Shown: positions 1 to 7,988 of the stretch, piece after piece
Position numbering within the stretch: position 1 is the stretch's first letter
How the letters are laid out: the number at the start of each line of letters is the position of its first letter
From: Desulfothermus sp964427155
GTDB lineage: Bacteria > Desulfobacterota > Desulfovibrionia > Desulfovibrionales > Desulfothermaceae
Assembly: GCA_964427155.1 (NCBI GenBank)
Contig: CAYRSC010000025.1
Location: 32,997 to 96,996 of the forward strand
Direction: 5' to 3'
Length of the DNA stretch: 64,000 nt
Translations under genes and position numbers: made by a program
Notes under the pieces: generated by a model
The model's database searches: none
What the model was told of the DNA's origin: nothing
The model's input: the letters and a program-made list of their open reading frames with translations, nothing else

Positions 1-376
1 TTCCAATCCAGGCATGGGCATGGGTATAGGCATGGAGTTTATAATATCCACCCAGTCTTGCCACATGGACCACTCCCCTCCCCCGGGGGATATGGGTGAG
101 GCGGGTTGCTCGTCCCATATACGTCTGCACAATCTCAGGGGATAGCTCTCGTACAAGACGGGATACCATGGCACGGGAGAAAGGGTCCCACACCGTATAA
201 AAGGGAAGGCCATAGGTTGGAAAAGAGGGGGGAGATACCCGCTCCAGTTCAGAACCCTTTCTGACTCCCCTTATCACCTCTATGTGGTCTGTACGGGAAA
301 GGGCAGAGGTGAACCTGAAAAACCAGTTCTCCGCCCCTCCCAGCGTCTTACTTCCAATTAAATGAAGGGTTCTCAT
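1..376 (-). CDS. Glycosyltransferase family 4-like protein, N-terminal part (runs off the window)
   Basis: The minus strand from the ATG at 376 stays open for 125 codons to the window edge. It begins MRTLHLIGSKTLGGAENWFF, the usual opening of the donor-independent Rossmann half of GT-B glycosyltransferases, with a short beta strand followed by a glycine loop (GGAE). Further on it reads HVARLGGYYKLH, as expected for the middle of that domain. The C-terminal nucleotide-sugar-binding half, with its EX7E motif, lies outside the window. The protein probably transfers a sugar to a lipopolysaccharide or other surface glycan in the cytoplasm, but donor and acceptor cannot be told. It starts 9 bases after the htrA stop on the same strand, so it may be cotranscribed. 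The family call is fairly secure and the exact function is not. Confidence 0.72.
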   Translation of the reverse strand, partial: MRTLHLIGSKTLGGAENWFFRFTSALSRTDHIEVIRGVRKGSELERVSPPSFPTYGLPFYTVWDPFSRAMVSRLVRELSPEIVQTYMGRATRLTHIPRGRGVVHVARLGGYYKLHAYTHAHAWIG

Positions 377-385
377 GGAGGAGAG

Positions 386-1738
386 TTACATGCTGAGTCT
401 TACATAATAGCCACGGCCACCCCTAAATACCAGCATAATAATGCTCCTCTGGAGTCTATATCTAATATAGGCATGGATAAGGTCAGAGGGACCTTTTATC
501 CTGAACCCACCTATCCTGTATATCTTATCCCCAGGTCTCAGTCCAAGCACTGAGGCAGGGGAATGGGAATACACCTGGGATATTACCACACATCCCCTCC
601 CAGCAGTGGCAGAGAATCCCCATTTCTTTTTTATAAAAAAGGTCACCTCTCTGGAAGGAAAGTAGGATGCCCTCAAGGTAATAATGCGATAGTGTTTCAT
701 TCTCCAGAGTTTGAGTCTCAGAGGAGTCTCCAGGGTGGTGGTCTGGAGGTACCTCACATAATCATCTTTATCCTGGATCTGATACCCATTGATGGAAATT
801 ATCACATCCCCTGGGCTTATCCCCTTCCTCCATGCAGGGCTATTCCTCACCACCTCAGTTACCAAAAGCCCAAGAGGCTCTTTAAGCCCTAGATAGGTGG
901 CAATAGAGGGGTCCACATCCTGACCAAAGATACCAAGCCATACTGGTTTTACCTTCCCATAGTGCAATAGCTCATATATAACGGCCTTTGCCTTATCTAT
1001 GGGAATGGCAAACCCTATTCCCTGGGCCCTGGCGTAGATGGCAGTATTTATTCCAATGACCTCCCCCAGGATATTTAAAAGAGGTCCCCCGCTGTTTCCC
1101 GGATTTATGGCGGCATCGGTCTGGATAAAACCAAAGTACTTCCCATGGGGTGTCTCAACGCATCTATTTAGGGCAGATACCACCCCGGTGGTCACTGTAT
1201 TACTAAATCCATAGGGATTTCCAATAGCGATGACTGTCTCCCCCACCATGAGGTCACTGGATGTTCCTATCCTTGCCTGGGGCAAAGGACCCTTCCCCTT
1301 TAAGCGGAGCAGGGCAATATCAAAGTCCGGATCACACCCCACCAGTTCTGCCTTAAACTCCCTTCCGTCCAACAACTTCACGCTTATCTGAGAGGCACCC
1401 ATTATCACATGGGCATTGGTGAGGACCAGTCGCTTTTTGGCGTTGATTATAACCCCTGACCCAAGGGACTGTTCCAGGATCTTCTCCTTATAACCAGGGA
1501 ATATATCCCCCCAGAAGGGAGAGAAAAAATCATTACCAAAAAGGTCCTTAAATGGATTTGCATATCTCTCTATTATCTTTCTGGCCTTGATATTCACAAC
1601 TGCAGGAGAGGTCTTCTCCACTGCAATAACCACTGCATTTCTCCGAAGATCCCGTCTGGAGCTGGCCAGAGATGGGACAGACAACAAGAGCACCATCCAC
1701 ACAGCACAAATATAGCCCACCACCACCTTTTTTTTCAT
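386..1738 (-). CDS. Periplasmic HtrA/DegP-type serine protease with two PDZ domains
   Basis: Trypsin-fold protease and chaperone that degrades misfolded envelope proteins in the periplasm. From the ATG at 1738 it has 450 residues. That start has GGAGGTG five bases upstream and begins with a signal peptide (MKKKVVVGYICAVW, hydrophobic core, then SLASS). An in-frame upstream extension to 1798 lacks both features. The catalytic triad is visible: His110 in LTNAHVI, Asp140 in DFDIALLRL and Ser216 in NPGNSGGPLL. Two PDZ domains follow (about 270-350 and 360-450), as in DegP/DegQ. The short GNDFFSPFWGD stretch between signal peptide and catalytic domain resembles the LA loop region. It lies in a same-strand group with htpX and hsp20, which suggests an envelope and protein quality-control island. 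Which of DegP, DegQ or MucD it corresponds to cannot be decided. Confidence 0.93.
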   Translation of the reverse strand: MKKKVVVGYICAVWMVLLLSVPSLASSRRDLRRNAVVIAVEKTSPAVVNIKARKIIERYANPFKDLFGNDFFSPFWGDIFPGYKEKILEQSLGSGVIINAKKRLVLTNAHVIMGASQISVKLLDGREFKAELVGCDPDFDIALLRLKGKGPLPQARIGTSSDLMVGETVIAIGNPYGFSNTVTTGVVSALNRCVETPHGKYFGFIQTDAAINPGNSGGPLLNILGEVIGINTAIYARAQGIGFAIPIDKAKAVIYELLHYGKVKPVWLGIFGQDVDPSIATYLGLKEPLGLLVTEVVRNSPAWRKGISPGDVIISINGYQIQDKDDYVRYLQTTTLETPLRLKLWRMKHYRIITLRASYFPSREVTFFIKKKWGFSATAGRGCVVISQVYSHSPASVLGLRPGDKIYRIGGFRIKGPSDLIHAYIRYRLQRSIIMLVFRGGRGYYVRLSM

Positions 1739-1813
1739 AAAGCACCTCCAAATAAAATAGGCCCAGGACCATCCACCTGGCCCTGAGCCCTTTCTCATAA
1801 CCCAAAATCCATC

Positions 1814-2659
1814 CTATGTCCATTGCATCTGTCTCAATCTCCTTATCCTCTCCTCAATTGGAGGATGGGTGCTAAATAGATTTACCAAGGTTCCTCCCTT
1901 AAAGGGATTCACAATAAACATATGTGCAGTAGAGGGATTCCCCACTTCCATGGGTATCCTCTGACTATAGGCCTCCAATTTCTCCAGGGCACTGGCAAGA
2001 TATTCTGGATTGTGACACAGCCTGGCCCCTGTCTCATCTGCAAGATATTCCCGGGAGCGAGATATGGCCAGTTGAATGAGCATGGCTGCAATGGGGGCAA
2101 TAATGGCCAGGGCAATTGCAAGAAAGGGATTGCCTTCTTCATCATCCCTTCCAAACCCAAAAATGGCCGCCCATTTAATCATATCAGAGACAAACATTAT
2201 CACCCCTGCAAGGGTTGCAGCAATGGTCTGAATGAGTATGTCCCTATTCTTTATGTGACCTATCTCATGGGCAAGTACCCCCTTCAACTCCTCAGGGGTA
2301 AGGAGCTGGAGTATCCCCTCTGTAACTGCCACCACACCACTTCCAGGTCCCCTACCTGTGGCAAAGGCATTGGGCTGGGACGAGGGTATAATATATACCT
2401 TTGGCTTAGGTATAGAGGCCCTGTGGGCCAGTTCCTCCACTATGGCGTGCAGGGTTGGGGCCTCTTCCTCTGATACCTCCCTTGCCCTGTACATGGAAAG
2501 GACTATCTTGTGAGAAAACCAATAGCTTCCCACATTCATAATCAGCGCAAACACAAATGCAATAACAAGTCCCTGTTGCCCTCCCATAATCTTTCCAAAA
2601 AGGAGGATAAGGGCAGTTAATAGACCCAAAAAAAGGCCCGTCTTTATCTGGTTTCCCAT
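1814..2659 (-). CDS. htpX: Membrane zinc metalloprotease HtpX (M48)
   Basis: Integral-membrane endopeptidase that helps FtsH remove damaged membrane proteins, with its active site on the cytoplasmic side. It has 281 residues, normal for the family. Two N-terminal hydrophobic segments (about 8-23 and 30-47) are followed by the HEXXH zinc motif LAHEIGHIKNRD (His131, Glu132, His135). Two further hydrophobic segments come next, then SRSREYLADETGA, which supplies the third zinc ligand (Glu). The C-terminal TLVNLFSTHPPIEERIRRL block is highly typical of HtpX. It is followed by the htrA gene on the same strand and preceded by hsp20, so the three may be induced together by stress. No heat-shock promoter was identified in the 109 bases before it. 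Confidence 0.96.
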   Translation of the reverse strand: MGNQIKTGLFLGLLTALILLFGKIMGGQQGLVIAFVFALIMNVGSYWFSHKIVLSMYRAREVSEEEAPTLHAIVEELAHRASIPKPKVYIIPSSQPNAFATGRGPGSGVVAVTEGILQLLTPEELKGVLAHEIGHIKNRDILIQTIAATLAGVIMFVSDMIKWAAIFGFGRDDEEGNPFLAIALAIIAPIAAMLIQLAISRSREYLADETGARLCHNPEYLASALEKLEAYSQRIPMEVGNPSTAHMFIVNPFKGGTLVNLFSTHPPIEERIRRLRQMQWT

Positions 2660-2768
2660 ACGATTACCTCCTCAACAGTTAGACTCAAATCTCCCCCCTC
2701 CAATCTTTTTCACCTCTAAAGAATGGGATAGATGCACACTACCTACCCACCTAATTGACTAACCTTTC

Positions 2769-3230
2769 TTATTCCTCTACCTTTACATCTATCTTAAAGG
2801 TAGTCTTTTCTATCTCTCTCTTTGGTACCGTGATAACCAATAGACCATCTCTGTAAGATGCAGAAATGGCATCCTGATCACCGTTCTCAGGAATGGAAAA
2901 CTTCCTGGCAAATGGACCATAACTCCTCTCCAGGATATGATAGGAACACCCCCTCACTTCTTTCACCAATCTTCTTTCCCCACAAATAAGGAGTTCTCCT
3001 TCTCTTACCTCAATGTTTATATCCCTCTTTTCTATCCCAGGCAGTTCCATTTGTATAATATAAGAATCCATAGTCTCATATACATCTGTAATGGGCTTCC
3101 ACATACCCACCTTATTGGAGCCATCTCTATAATAATCAAACCGCTCGTAACTCTCCTCCATTATCTTATCCACCCTATCTTTCATCCCCTGAATCTCAAT
3201 CAAGATATCTGAACCATATTTTGTGGCCAT
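2769..3230 (-). CDS. Small heat-shock protein, Hsp20/alpha-crystallin family
   Basis: ATP-independent holdase of 153 residues. The ATG at 3230 (MATKYGSDILIEIQ) is preceded by a GGGGAGAGGGG purine tract. A longer in-frame reading back to 3371 would run through the terminator hairpin of the upstream gene and is rejected. The alpha-crystallin domain covers about residues 45-150: it opens with PITDVYETMDSYIIQMELPG, has IEVREGELLICGERR in the middle and ends with SYRDGLLVITVPK, the conserved G-L-L block. It lacks a clear C-terminal IXI oligomerisation motif, the end being FKIDVKVEE. A second Hsp20 is encoded at 49923-50372, and the two are only moderately alike, so they may form different oligomers or have different clients. 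Confidence 0.92.
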   Translation of the reverse strand: MATKYGSDILIEIQGMKDRVDKIMEESYERFDYYRDGSNKVGMWKPITDVYETMDSYIIQMELPGIEKRDINIEVREGELLICGERRLVKEVRGCSYHILERSYGPFARKFSIPENGDQDAISASYRDGLLVITVPKREIEKTTFKIDVKVEE

Positions 3231-3352
3231 ACCCCTCTCCCCACAGCATAATCGCTGATTAATAAAAATTTTCCTCTCCTGTCTTCTCTCCTTATTTCTA
3301 ATTAGTTTGGACAAAAAGTCAACATGGGAAGGATACCCTGGAAACAAAAGAG

Positions 3353-3381
3353 GGATGCGGGGAGGGCCCATCCCCGCATCC
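3353..3381 (-). terminator. Intrinsic terminator of the 3393-5480 gene
   Basis: A perfect 10-bp GC-rich stem (GGATGCGGGG / CCCCGCATCC) with a 9-base loop lies 12 bases after the stop of the ASKHA gene. Read on the minus strand it is followed by CTCTTTTGTTTCC, a U-rich tail. This separates the ASKHA gene from hsp20. Confidence 0.75.
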
Positions 3382-3392
3382 GCGGCGAGAGG

Positions 3393-5480
3393 TTAGAGGC
3401 TCACAGAGGGAAAGTCCTTCATCTCGGTGTGGGGAAGAAAGAGGGCAGAGGTAAACTCCTCCATAAATTCATTGTTATCACTAAAATCTACATAGGTCAT
3501 GGAATTACAGATCTCCCTTGCCTCCTGGCGATAGGTGGCAGAGAGCAGACACATATAGGCCCCTGCAATGGAGCTATTCCCAATATAATTGAATTTGTTT
3601 CTGTCAATATCTGGCAACAATCCAATGGTAATGGCCCTCTCTATATCCAGGTGTTCTCCAAAACCACCTGCTATCAGCATCTCATCTATATCAGAGGGAG
3701 CCATACCCGCCTGTTTTAAAAGGACCTTAAAACCTGCATACACTGCTCCCTTACTGCGGATCAAATTGCTTATATCTGACTCTGTAAACACTATATCCTC
3801 CTGAAGCTCTGTTTCCCTGCCCGCAAAGGCCACCACATACTGAGGCTCTCCCCTCTCCTCTTTTAGACGAGGATGGGATAGGTCCCTGTTAAATTTGCCG
3901 TTAGGGTATATTATCTTTGTCTTTAACATCTCTGCCATAAGGTCTATCATCCCAGAGCCGCATATACCTCTTGGGGATACATCTCCCACCACCTTTATCT
4001 CAGGTTCCAGCGTAGAGGGATCTATCTTCACCTTTTCTATGGCACCCACCTCTGCCCTCATCCCAAACCTTATTCCTCCTCCCTCAAATGCAGGGCCAGC
4101 AGAACACGACGCAGTAAGGAGCCAGTCCTTATTTCCCAGGACTATCTCCCCGTTGGTCCCCACATCCACAAAAAGGGTAATCTCCTCCCTTTTATGCAGA
4201 CCACTATAGAGCACTCCAGATACAATATCTCCTCCCACATAGCTCGCAGGACCAGGTAGTACAAAGACGCCTGCCATGGGATTTACTTTTAGCCCTATTT
4301 CACCAGCCTTAAATATGGGATATTCTGATACAGTGGGGATATAGGGCTTTCTCCTGATATATCTCGGCTCAATACCAAGAAATAGATGTGTCATGGTGGT
4401 ATTTCCAGAGACAACCACATTCTTTATCTCTCTGTGTTCCCCACCAACACTATTTAATATCTCATTGACCAGACCATTAATGGTGGCCCTGGCCATCTTG
4501 CTCAGCTTCTTTACCCCATCCTTTTCCGCACATACTATCCTGTTTATCACATCATCCCCACACATGGCCTGTCTATTGTGATCTCCCAGGGTACCCAGGA
4601 TACTACCATCCTCCATGTCAACGAGATAAACCACAACCGTGGTGGTGCCCAGATCCACGGCTATTCCCAGATTGCGTTCCTTTCTATCCCCAGGTCTCAC
4701 TTCCACTATCTCATTGGAACACTTTCTCCTGAGAATAGATGTGGTCACATGCCAGTTCTCTGCCCTCATTATGTTGGCCAATTCCCTTATAACCTTGAGG
4801 CTCTCGGTGGTCCTATCTGTTTCAAAACCCACTTTCTTAAGTCCCCTCATGAGCCTGTCCAGGTCGCAAACTGTATCTTCCAGAGAAGGAGGGTCCAGTT
4901 GGAGTTCCACCTCCTCATATATGGGCTCAATCTCTTTAACCAATCCCTTTAGACGCTGGGTGGCCTCCTTCCCCTGCCCAGCACACCTCATCTGCCGCTC
5001 CAGGGTCTCAGGAGGAAGTTCCACCACCATATCAGAGACCACCTTTGTCTGACACGCAAGCACATATCCCCTCTCTTTCTCCCCATCGCTGAGAAGGGTG
5101 GTGGGCTCAGTCTCTACCTCACCCTCTTTCACAATGAGTTTACATTTCCCACATGCCCCTGCCCCATTACAGGAGGCGTTTAACTTTATCCCCGCCTGCA
5201 GTGCCACATCCAGAAGGGTGGAGTTGGAAGGCACCTCCACCTCCTTTTCAAAAGGAAGGAACTTTACCTTAAATACATCCCTGGCCCTCCTCTCCTCCTC
5301 TTCCTTCCTTTCCTGTTCCTTCTTTCTCTCCCTGTATATAAACCAGATGGGACAGGAAGAGCGAAATTTACAGTAAAGCTCCGGGTCCTGACATGTAAGA
5401 CATTCCTCACACAGATACACATTATGTTTCATACAGATGTAATTTGTCTCTCTGTCCGGATGATTCTTGCACCTGCCCAT
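3393..5480 (-). CDS. RACo-like corrinoid-activation protein (2Fe-2S ferredoxin + ASKHA/DUF4445) with N-terminal Cys/His module
   Basis: Member of the RACo/RamA group, which use ATP to lift an electron onto accidentally oxidised Co(II) corrinoid proteins. It has 695 residues. A Cys/His-rich module covers residues 4-43 (Cys4, His7, Cys16, His19, Cys24, Cys27, Cys30, Cys37, Cys43), followed by a charged helix (50-66). A plant-type [2Fe-2S] ferredoxin domain has Cys104, Cys110, Cys113 and Cys143. The linker domain and the C-terminal actin-like ATPase domain follow, with DLGTTTVVVYLVD (phosphate 1), LFVDVGTNGEIVLG (phosphate 2) and IAGGFGEHLD (adenosine site). Two paralogues lie at 16326 and 18301 in the acs operon. 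This copy stands alone between hsp20 and a membrane-protein gene with no methyltransferase beside it, so its corrinoid client is unknown. The zinc-finger-like N-terminus is not part of characterised RACo. Confidence 0.85.
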   Translation of the reverse strand: MGRCKNHPDRETNYICMKHNVYLCEECLTCQDPELYCKFRSSCPIWFIYRERKKEQERKEEEERRARDVFKVKFLPFEKEVEVPSNSTLLDVALQAGIKLNASCNGAGACGKCKLIVKEGEVETEPTTLLSDGEKERGYVLACQTKVVSDMVVELPPETLERQMRCAGQGKEATQRLKGLVKEIEPIYEEVELQLDPPSLEDTVCDLDRLMRGLKKVGFETDRTTESLKVIRELANIMRAENWHVTTSILRRKCSNEIVEVRPGDRKERNLGIAVDLGTTTVVVYLVDMEDGSILGTLGDHNRQAMCGDDVINRIVCAEKDGVKKLSKMARATINGLVNEILNSVGGEHREIKNVVVSGNTTMTHLFLGIEPRYIRRKPYIPTVSEYPIFKAGEIGLKVNPMAGVFVLPGPASYVGGDIVSGVLYSGLHKREEITLFVDVGTNGEIVLGNKDWLLTASCSAGPAFEGGGIRFGMRAEVGAIEKVKIDPSTLEPEIKVVGDVSPRGICGSGMIDLMAEMLKTKIIYPNGKFNRDLSHPRLKEERGEPQYVVAFAGRETELQEDIVFTESDISNLIRSKGAVYAGFKVLLKQAGMAPSDIDEMLIAGGFGEHLDIERAITIGLLPDIDRNKFNYIGNSSIAGAYMCLLSATYRQEAREICNSMTYVDFSDNNEFMEEFTSALFLPHTEMKDFPSVSL

Positions 5481-5496
5481 AACTAAACCCCCTTTT

Positions 5497-5524
5497 TGTT
5501 AATAGAAACAAACAACTATTAACA
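5497..5524. promoter_or_regulatory. Inverted repeat upstream of the RACo-like gene (possible operator)
   Basis: Perfect 9-bp arms TGTTAATAG (5497-5505) and CTATTAACA (5516-5524) are separated by 10 bases, and a further partial copy (GTTAACAC) follows at about 5530-5537. The repeat covers the proposed -10 box of the gene at 3393-5480 and lies 16 bases before its start codon. That is a typical position for a repressor site. The regulator is unknown. Confidence 0.5.
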
Positions 5525-5546
5525 ATAGCGTTAACACAATTTACAA
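5518..5546 (-). promoter_or_regulatory. Possible sigma70-type promoter of the 3393-5480 gene
   Basis: On the minus strand TTGTAA (5546-5541) is separated by 17 bases from GTTAAT (5523-5518) in an A/T-rich stretch. The boxes are imperfect, but the spacing is optimal and the inverted repeat overlaps the -10 box. Confidence 0.35.
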
Positions 5547-5624
5547 AAAAAACATAAGAACTGCCCATCTTCTGGTAAAGGGACCACTTATGGAATCATG
5601 CTCTAGCAAAAATTGGGCCTTATC

Positions 5625-6599
5625 TTAAGAGGCAAAACTAAGGACCGTATGGGTATCAATGGCATGAAACATGAGGATATAAAAAATAATCAAACCAAGG
5701 AGAAGTAGGCCCCTTTTATAAGGCACACCAAGGGAAAACTCCACAGAGGGATATTCCCTCCTCTCCCATCTAAGGGAGGGAAAAAAGATACCCAGAAATG
5801 AGGTAATGCAATAGCATTCCAGCGCAAAAGGAGGAAATCCCAGAAATCCCAGAATAGGCATCTCAAACAATTTAAATCTTCCCACAAGGGGGACTGTATA
5901 TATCCATTTACTCAAGGCCCAAAAATTCCAGAATTCCCATAAAATACCACAAATAAGTCCAGATAGGAGGATAAGGTATATCTTCTGGGCCCTCCCCCTT
6001 TCAACCTCCTCAAGGAGGGATGGGAATCCCATAGAGTGGAGCATGGGATCCAACAAGAATACAAACGCCACCCATACAAGGGCAAAAAAATAATGGGGAT
6101 AGGATAAGGTGAGGCTAAGGGACAATATCCCCACAACAATAAATAGGGGATAGAGACCTCTTATATCCTGTGGAGTAGATAGGGAGGCCTCTGAAAGGAC
6201 TCCAAAAGAGGAAAGTAACTCATAGGTCTCAAAGATGGCAGGGAGTACAGTGCCAAAAGATATAAAATAGCCCATCCATCTGAGGGGAAGACAGGAAATG
6301 AGATGCACATAATGCCAATTCCTTAAGGTAAGGTTAAACCACTCAAATATGAGCCAGATAAAGGTGGAGGCGGGAATAAGAGAAAAAAAGTAGCGCGTCC
6401 TATCCATCAACAGGGATTCTCCCTGTTTCATCTTCACCACCCAGTCCACTAGAAAGATATATGGCCACCAGGTGAGGAGATAAAACCACTCCTTTACCCA
6501 CACCACACCTTTGAATAATAGGTCTTCAGAAACTATCAACACAAGGAAGGCGATTGGTCCATAAAGATAGACAAACCATCTCTGTCTCCTCATCTCCAC
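5625..6599 (-). CDS. Polytopic membrane protein of unknown function with an internal duplication
   Basis: I do not recognise this 324-residue protein. It has about eight to nine hydrophobic segments (roughly 9-29, 36-55, 69-88, 105-125, 148-186, 206-228, 245-272, 296-313). The two halves look duplicated. Residues 41-130 contain LVDWVVK, then WLIFEWFN, NWHYVHL and GTVLPAIFETYE. Residues 170-266 contain the matching FLLDPML, then GILWEFWN, KWIYTVPL and GFPPFALECYC. The repeated E-W/F-F/W-N tetrads and the acidic residue after a proline-containing helix sit within or next to membrane segments and could form a polar site. It is the last gene of a same-strand run after the receiver-TPR gene (14 bases apart). 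It could be an enzyme of lipid or isoprenoid metabolism or a transporter; nothing decides between them. Confidence 0.75.
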   Translation of the reverse strand: MEMRRQRWFVYLYGPIAFLVLIVSEDLLFKGVVWVKEWFYLLTWWPYIFLVDWVVKMKQGESLLMDRTRYFFSLIPASTFIWLIFEWFNLTLRNWHYVHLISCLPLRWMGYFISFGTVLPAIFETYELLSSFGVLSEASLSTPQDIRGLYPLFIVVGILSLSLTLSYPHYFFALVWVAFVFLLDPMLHSMGFPSLLEEVERGRAQKIYLILLSGLICGILWEFWNFWALSKWIYTVPLVGRFKLFEMPILGFLGFPPFALECYCITSFLGIFFPSLRWERREYPSVEFSLGVPYKRGLLLLGLIIFYILMFHAIDTHTVLSFAS

Positions 6600-6613
6600 T
6601 ATCCTCTTTTTAC

Positions 6614-7969
6614 CTATTGAGAGATCCGCTCCAACATCCTCCTGGCCAGGGGATATTCGGGGTTCACCCTAAGCGCCTTTTGAAAAAACTCCCTTGCCCG
6701 CTCCAGTTCATTATTCCTATAAAACACTATTCCCATATTATAGAGCACTGCCTCATTATCTATTCCAAACTCCTCATTCCTCCTCAAAAGTACATTTAAC
6801 ATATCCCTGGCCCTTTCCTTCTCCCCTGCCTCCAGATAGGCCATAGCCATGTTATACAGTATCCTCTCATTGTGAGGATCCAGCTTCAGGGCCTTTTTAT
6901 ACTCCTCTATGGCCAGATGGGGCTTTTTCTGTTGCCTGAGGCAAATGCCCAGCCTGTTAAAGGTCTCAATATCACTCACATCCAGGGTCTTCTTTACCTC
7001 AAGGGCCCGACGATAGTATTTTTCCGCCAGGGAGCTATCCAGGCTCATTAGGCTATCCGCTATCTTGAGGGCGAGATTCCCCAGTTCTTCTTTGGCCTGA
7101 CGAGTGGCCAGCTTTATTGCCTCATCCAGATACTTCTCCCCCTCTTCCCTCTCCCCAACCTCTACGGAAATGGTCCCTATCTCCACCTTTCTCTCCACAT
7201 TGAGGGGAGAGAGCTTGTCTAATTTTTTCAGAAATTCCAATACCTTTTCCTTATCTCCAGTGTGTTTATATACCTCTGCCAACCGCTTTAGGGGATCCAG
7301 AAATAGATTCCAGTTGGAATGGGCAGTGGTATAGGCCTCTATTGCCTTCTCTATCTCTCCCTGTTCTTTATATATATCGCCCTTTAACATAAGTGCCGCA
7401 GCACTGTTTGGCTTGAGTTTTAATATCTCCTCACATACCTCCAATGCCTCAGAGTAGCGCTTCCCCTTGAGAAGGGACCTTGCCCTCTCTATCATCTCCC
7501 CCAGTTTTGTCTGGGGTTTTATGGTAAATGCGATCTTTTCAATAAGGGTATTCATACTCAAGGGCTTGGTGATAAAATTATTTGCCCCAAGCTCATAAAA
7601 TTTTATAAGGACCTCCTTTTCCACCTCAGTGGTCAAGACTATTACATATACCCTATCACCAAAGTTTTCCTTCAAAGTACTCAAGAGGGTGCTGGTCTGC
7701 ACCCCCTCAAATATCCTCTCCATAAACAGGACCACCTTTGTCTTGGTCTTCAGTTCCTGGGCTATCTTCTTTAAGAGGTCCTTCTGATTCACCGCTATGA
7801 CCACACAATTCTTTTTTACCCCCAGATGCTTATTTACTAAACGGGTAAGGAGCTTTATAAAGCTATTATCCCTGGTATATGTAACAAAGACCCCATTTTT
7901 ATTAATAAAATCCAAAATAGTATTCTCATACTGGGTAAACTTCATCTTTTCTCTGATATTATAGGCCAT
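6614..7969 (-). CDS. Degenerate receiver-domain protein with tetratricopeptide repeats
   Basis: The N-terminal 150 or so residues have the fold pattern of a CheY-like receiver: a hydrophobic beta strand (VVLFMERIF), then VYVIVLTTEVEKE and a conserved-type lysine in NNFITKPLS. The aspartate expected at the end of the third strand is missing, the stretch reading VVLFMERIF, so it is probably not phosphorylated. From about residue 150 to the end are eight to nine TPR units (for example ALEVCEEILKLKPNSAAALM and AIEEYKKALKLDPHNERILY), a protein-protein interaction scaffold. The start is uncertain: ATG 7969 (MAYNIREK) gives 451 residues and ATG 7945 (MKFTQYEN) gives 443. Neither has a strong ribosome site. 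The start overlaps the end of icd by none or a few bases. No output domain is present, so it is likely a cytoplasmic adaptor. Confidence 0.8.
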   Translation of the reverse strand: MAYNIREKMKFTQYENTILDFINKNGVFVTYTRDNSFIKLLTRLVNKHLGVKKNCVVIAVNQKDLLKKIAQELKTKTKVVLFMERIFEGVQTSTLLSTLKENFGDRVYVIVLTTEVEKEVLIKFYELGANNFITKPLSMNTLIEKIAFTIKPQTKLGEMIERARSLLKGKRYSEALEVCEEILKLKPNSAAALMLKGDIYKEQGEIEKAIEAYTTAHSNWNLFLDPLKRLAEVYKHTGDKEKVLEFLKKLDKLSPLNVERKVEIGTISVEVGEREEGEKYLDEAIKLATRQAKEELGNLALKIADSLMSLDSSLAEKYYRRALEVKKTLDVSDIETFNRLGICLRQQKKPHLAIEEYKKALKLDPHNERILYNMAMAYLEAGEKERARDMLNVLLRRNEEFGIDNEAVLYNMGIVFYRNNELERAREFFQKALRVNPEYPLARRMLERISQ

Positions 7970-7988
7970 AATACACACCCAGATGGAG

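Noticed and set aside
1922..2473. Open plus-strand frame antisense to htpX
   Set aside because: Composition is unlike a protein (many Gly, Cys and Tyr without domain pattern) and htpX is certain.
3231..3371. In-frame N-terminal extension of the first hsp20 upstream of ATG 3230
   Set aside because: It runs through the terminator of the upstream gene and has no family similarity; the purine-rich ribosome site supports 3230.
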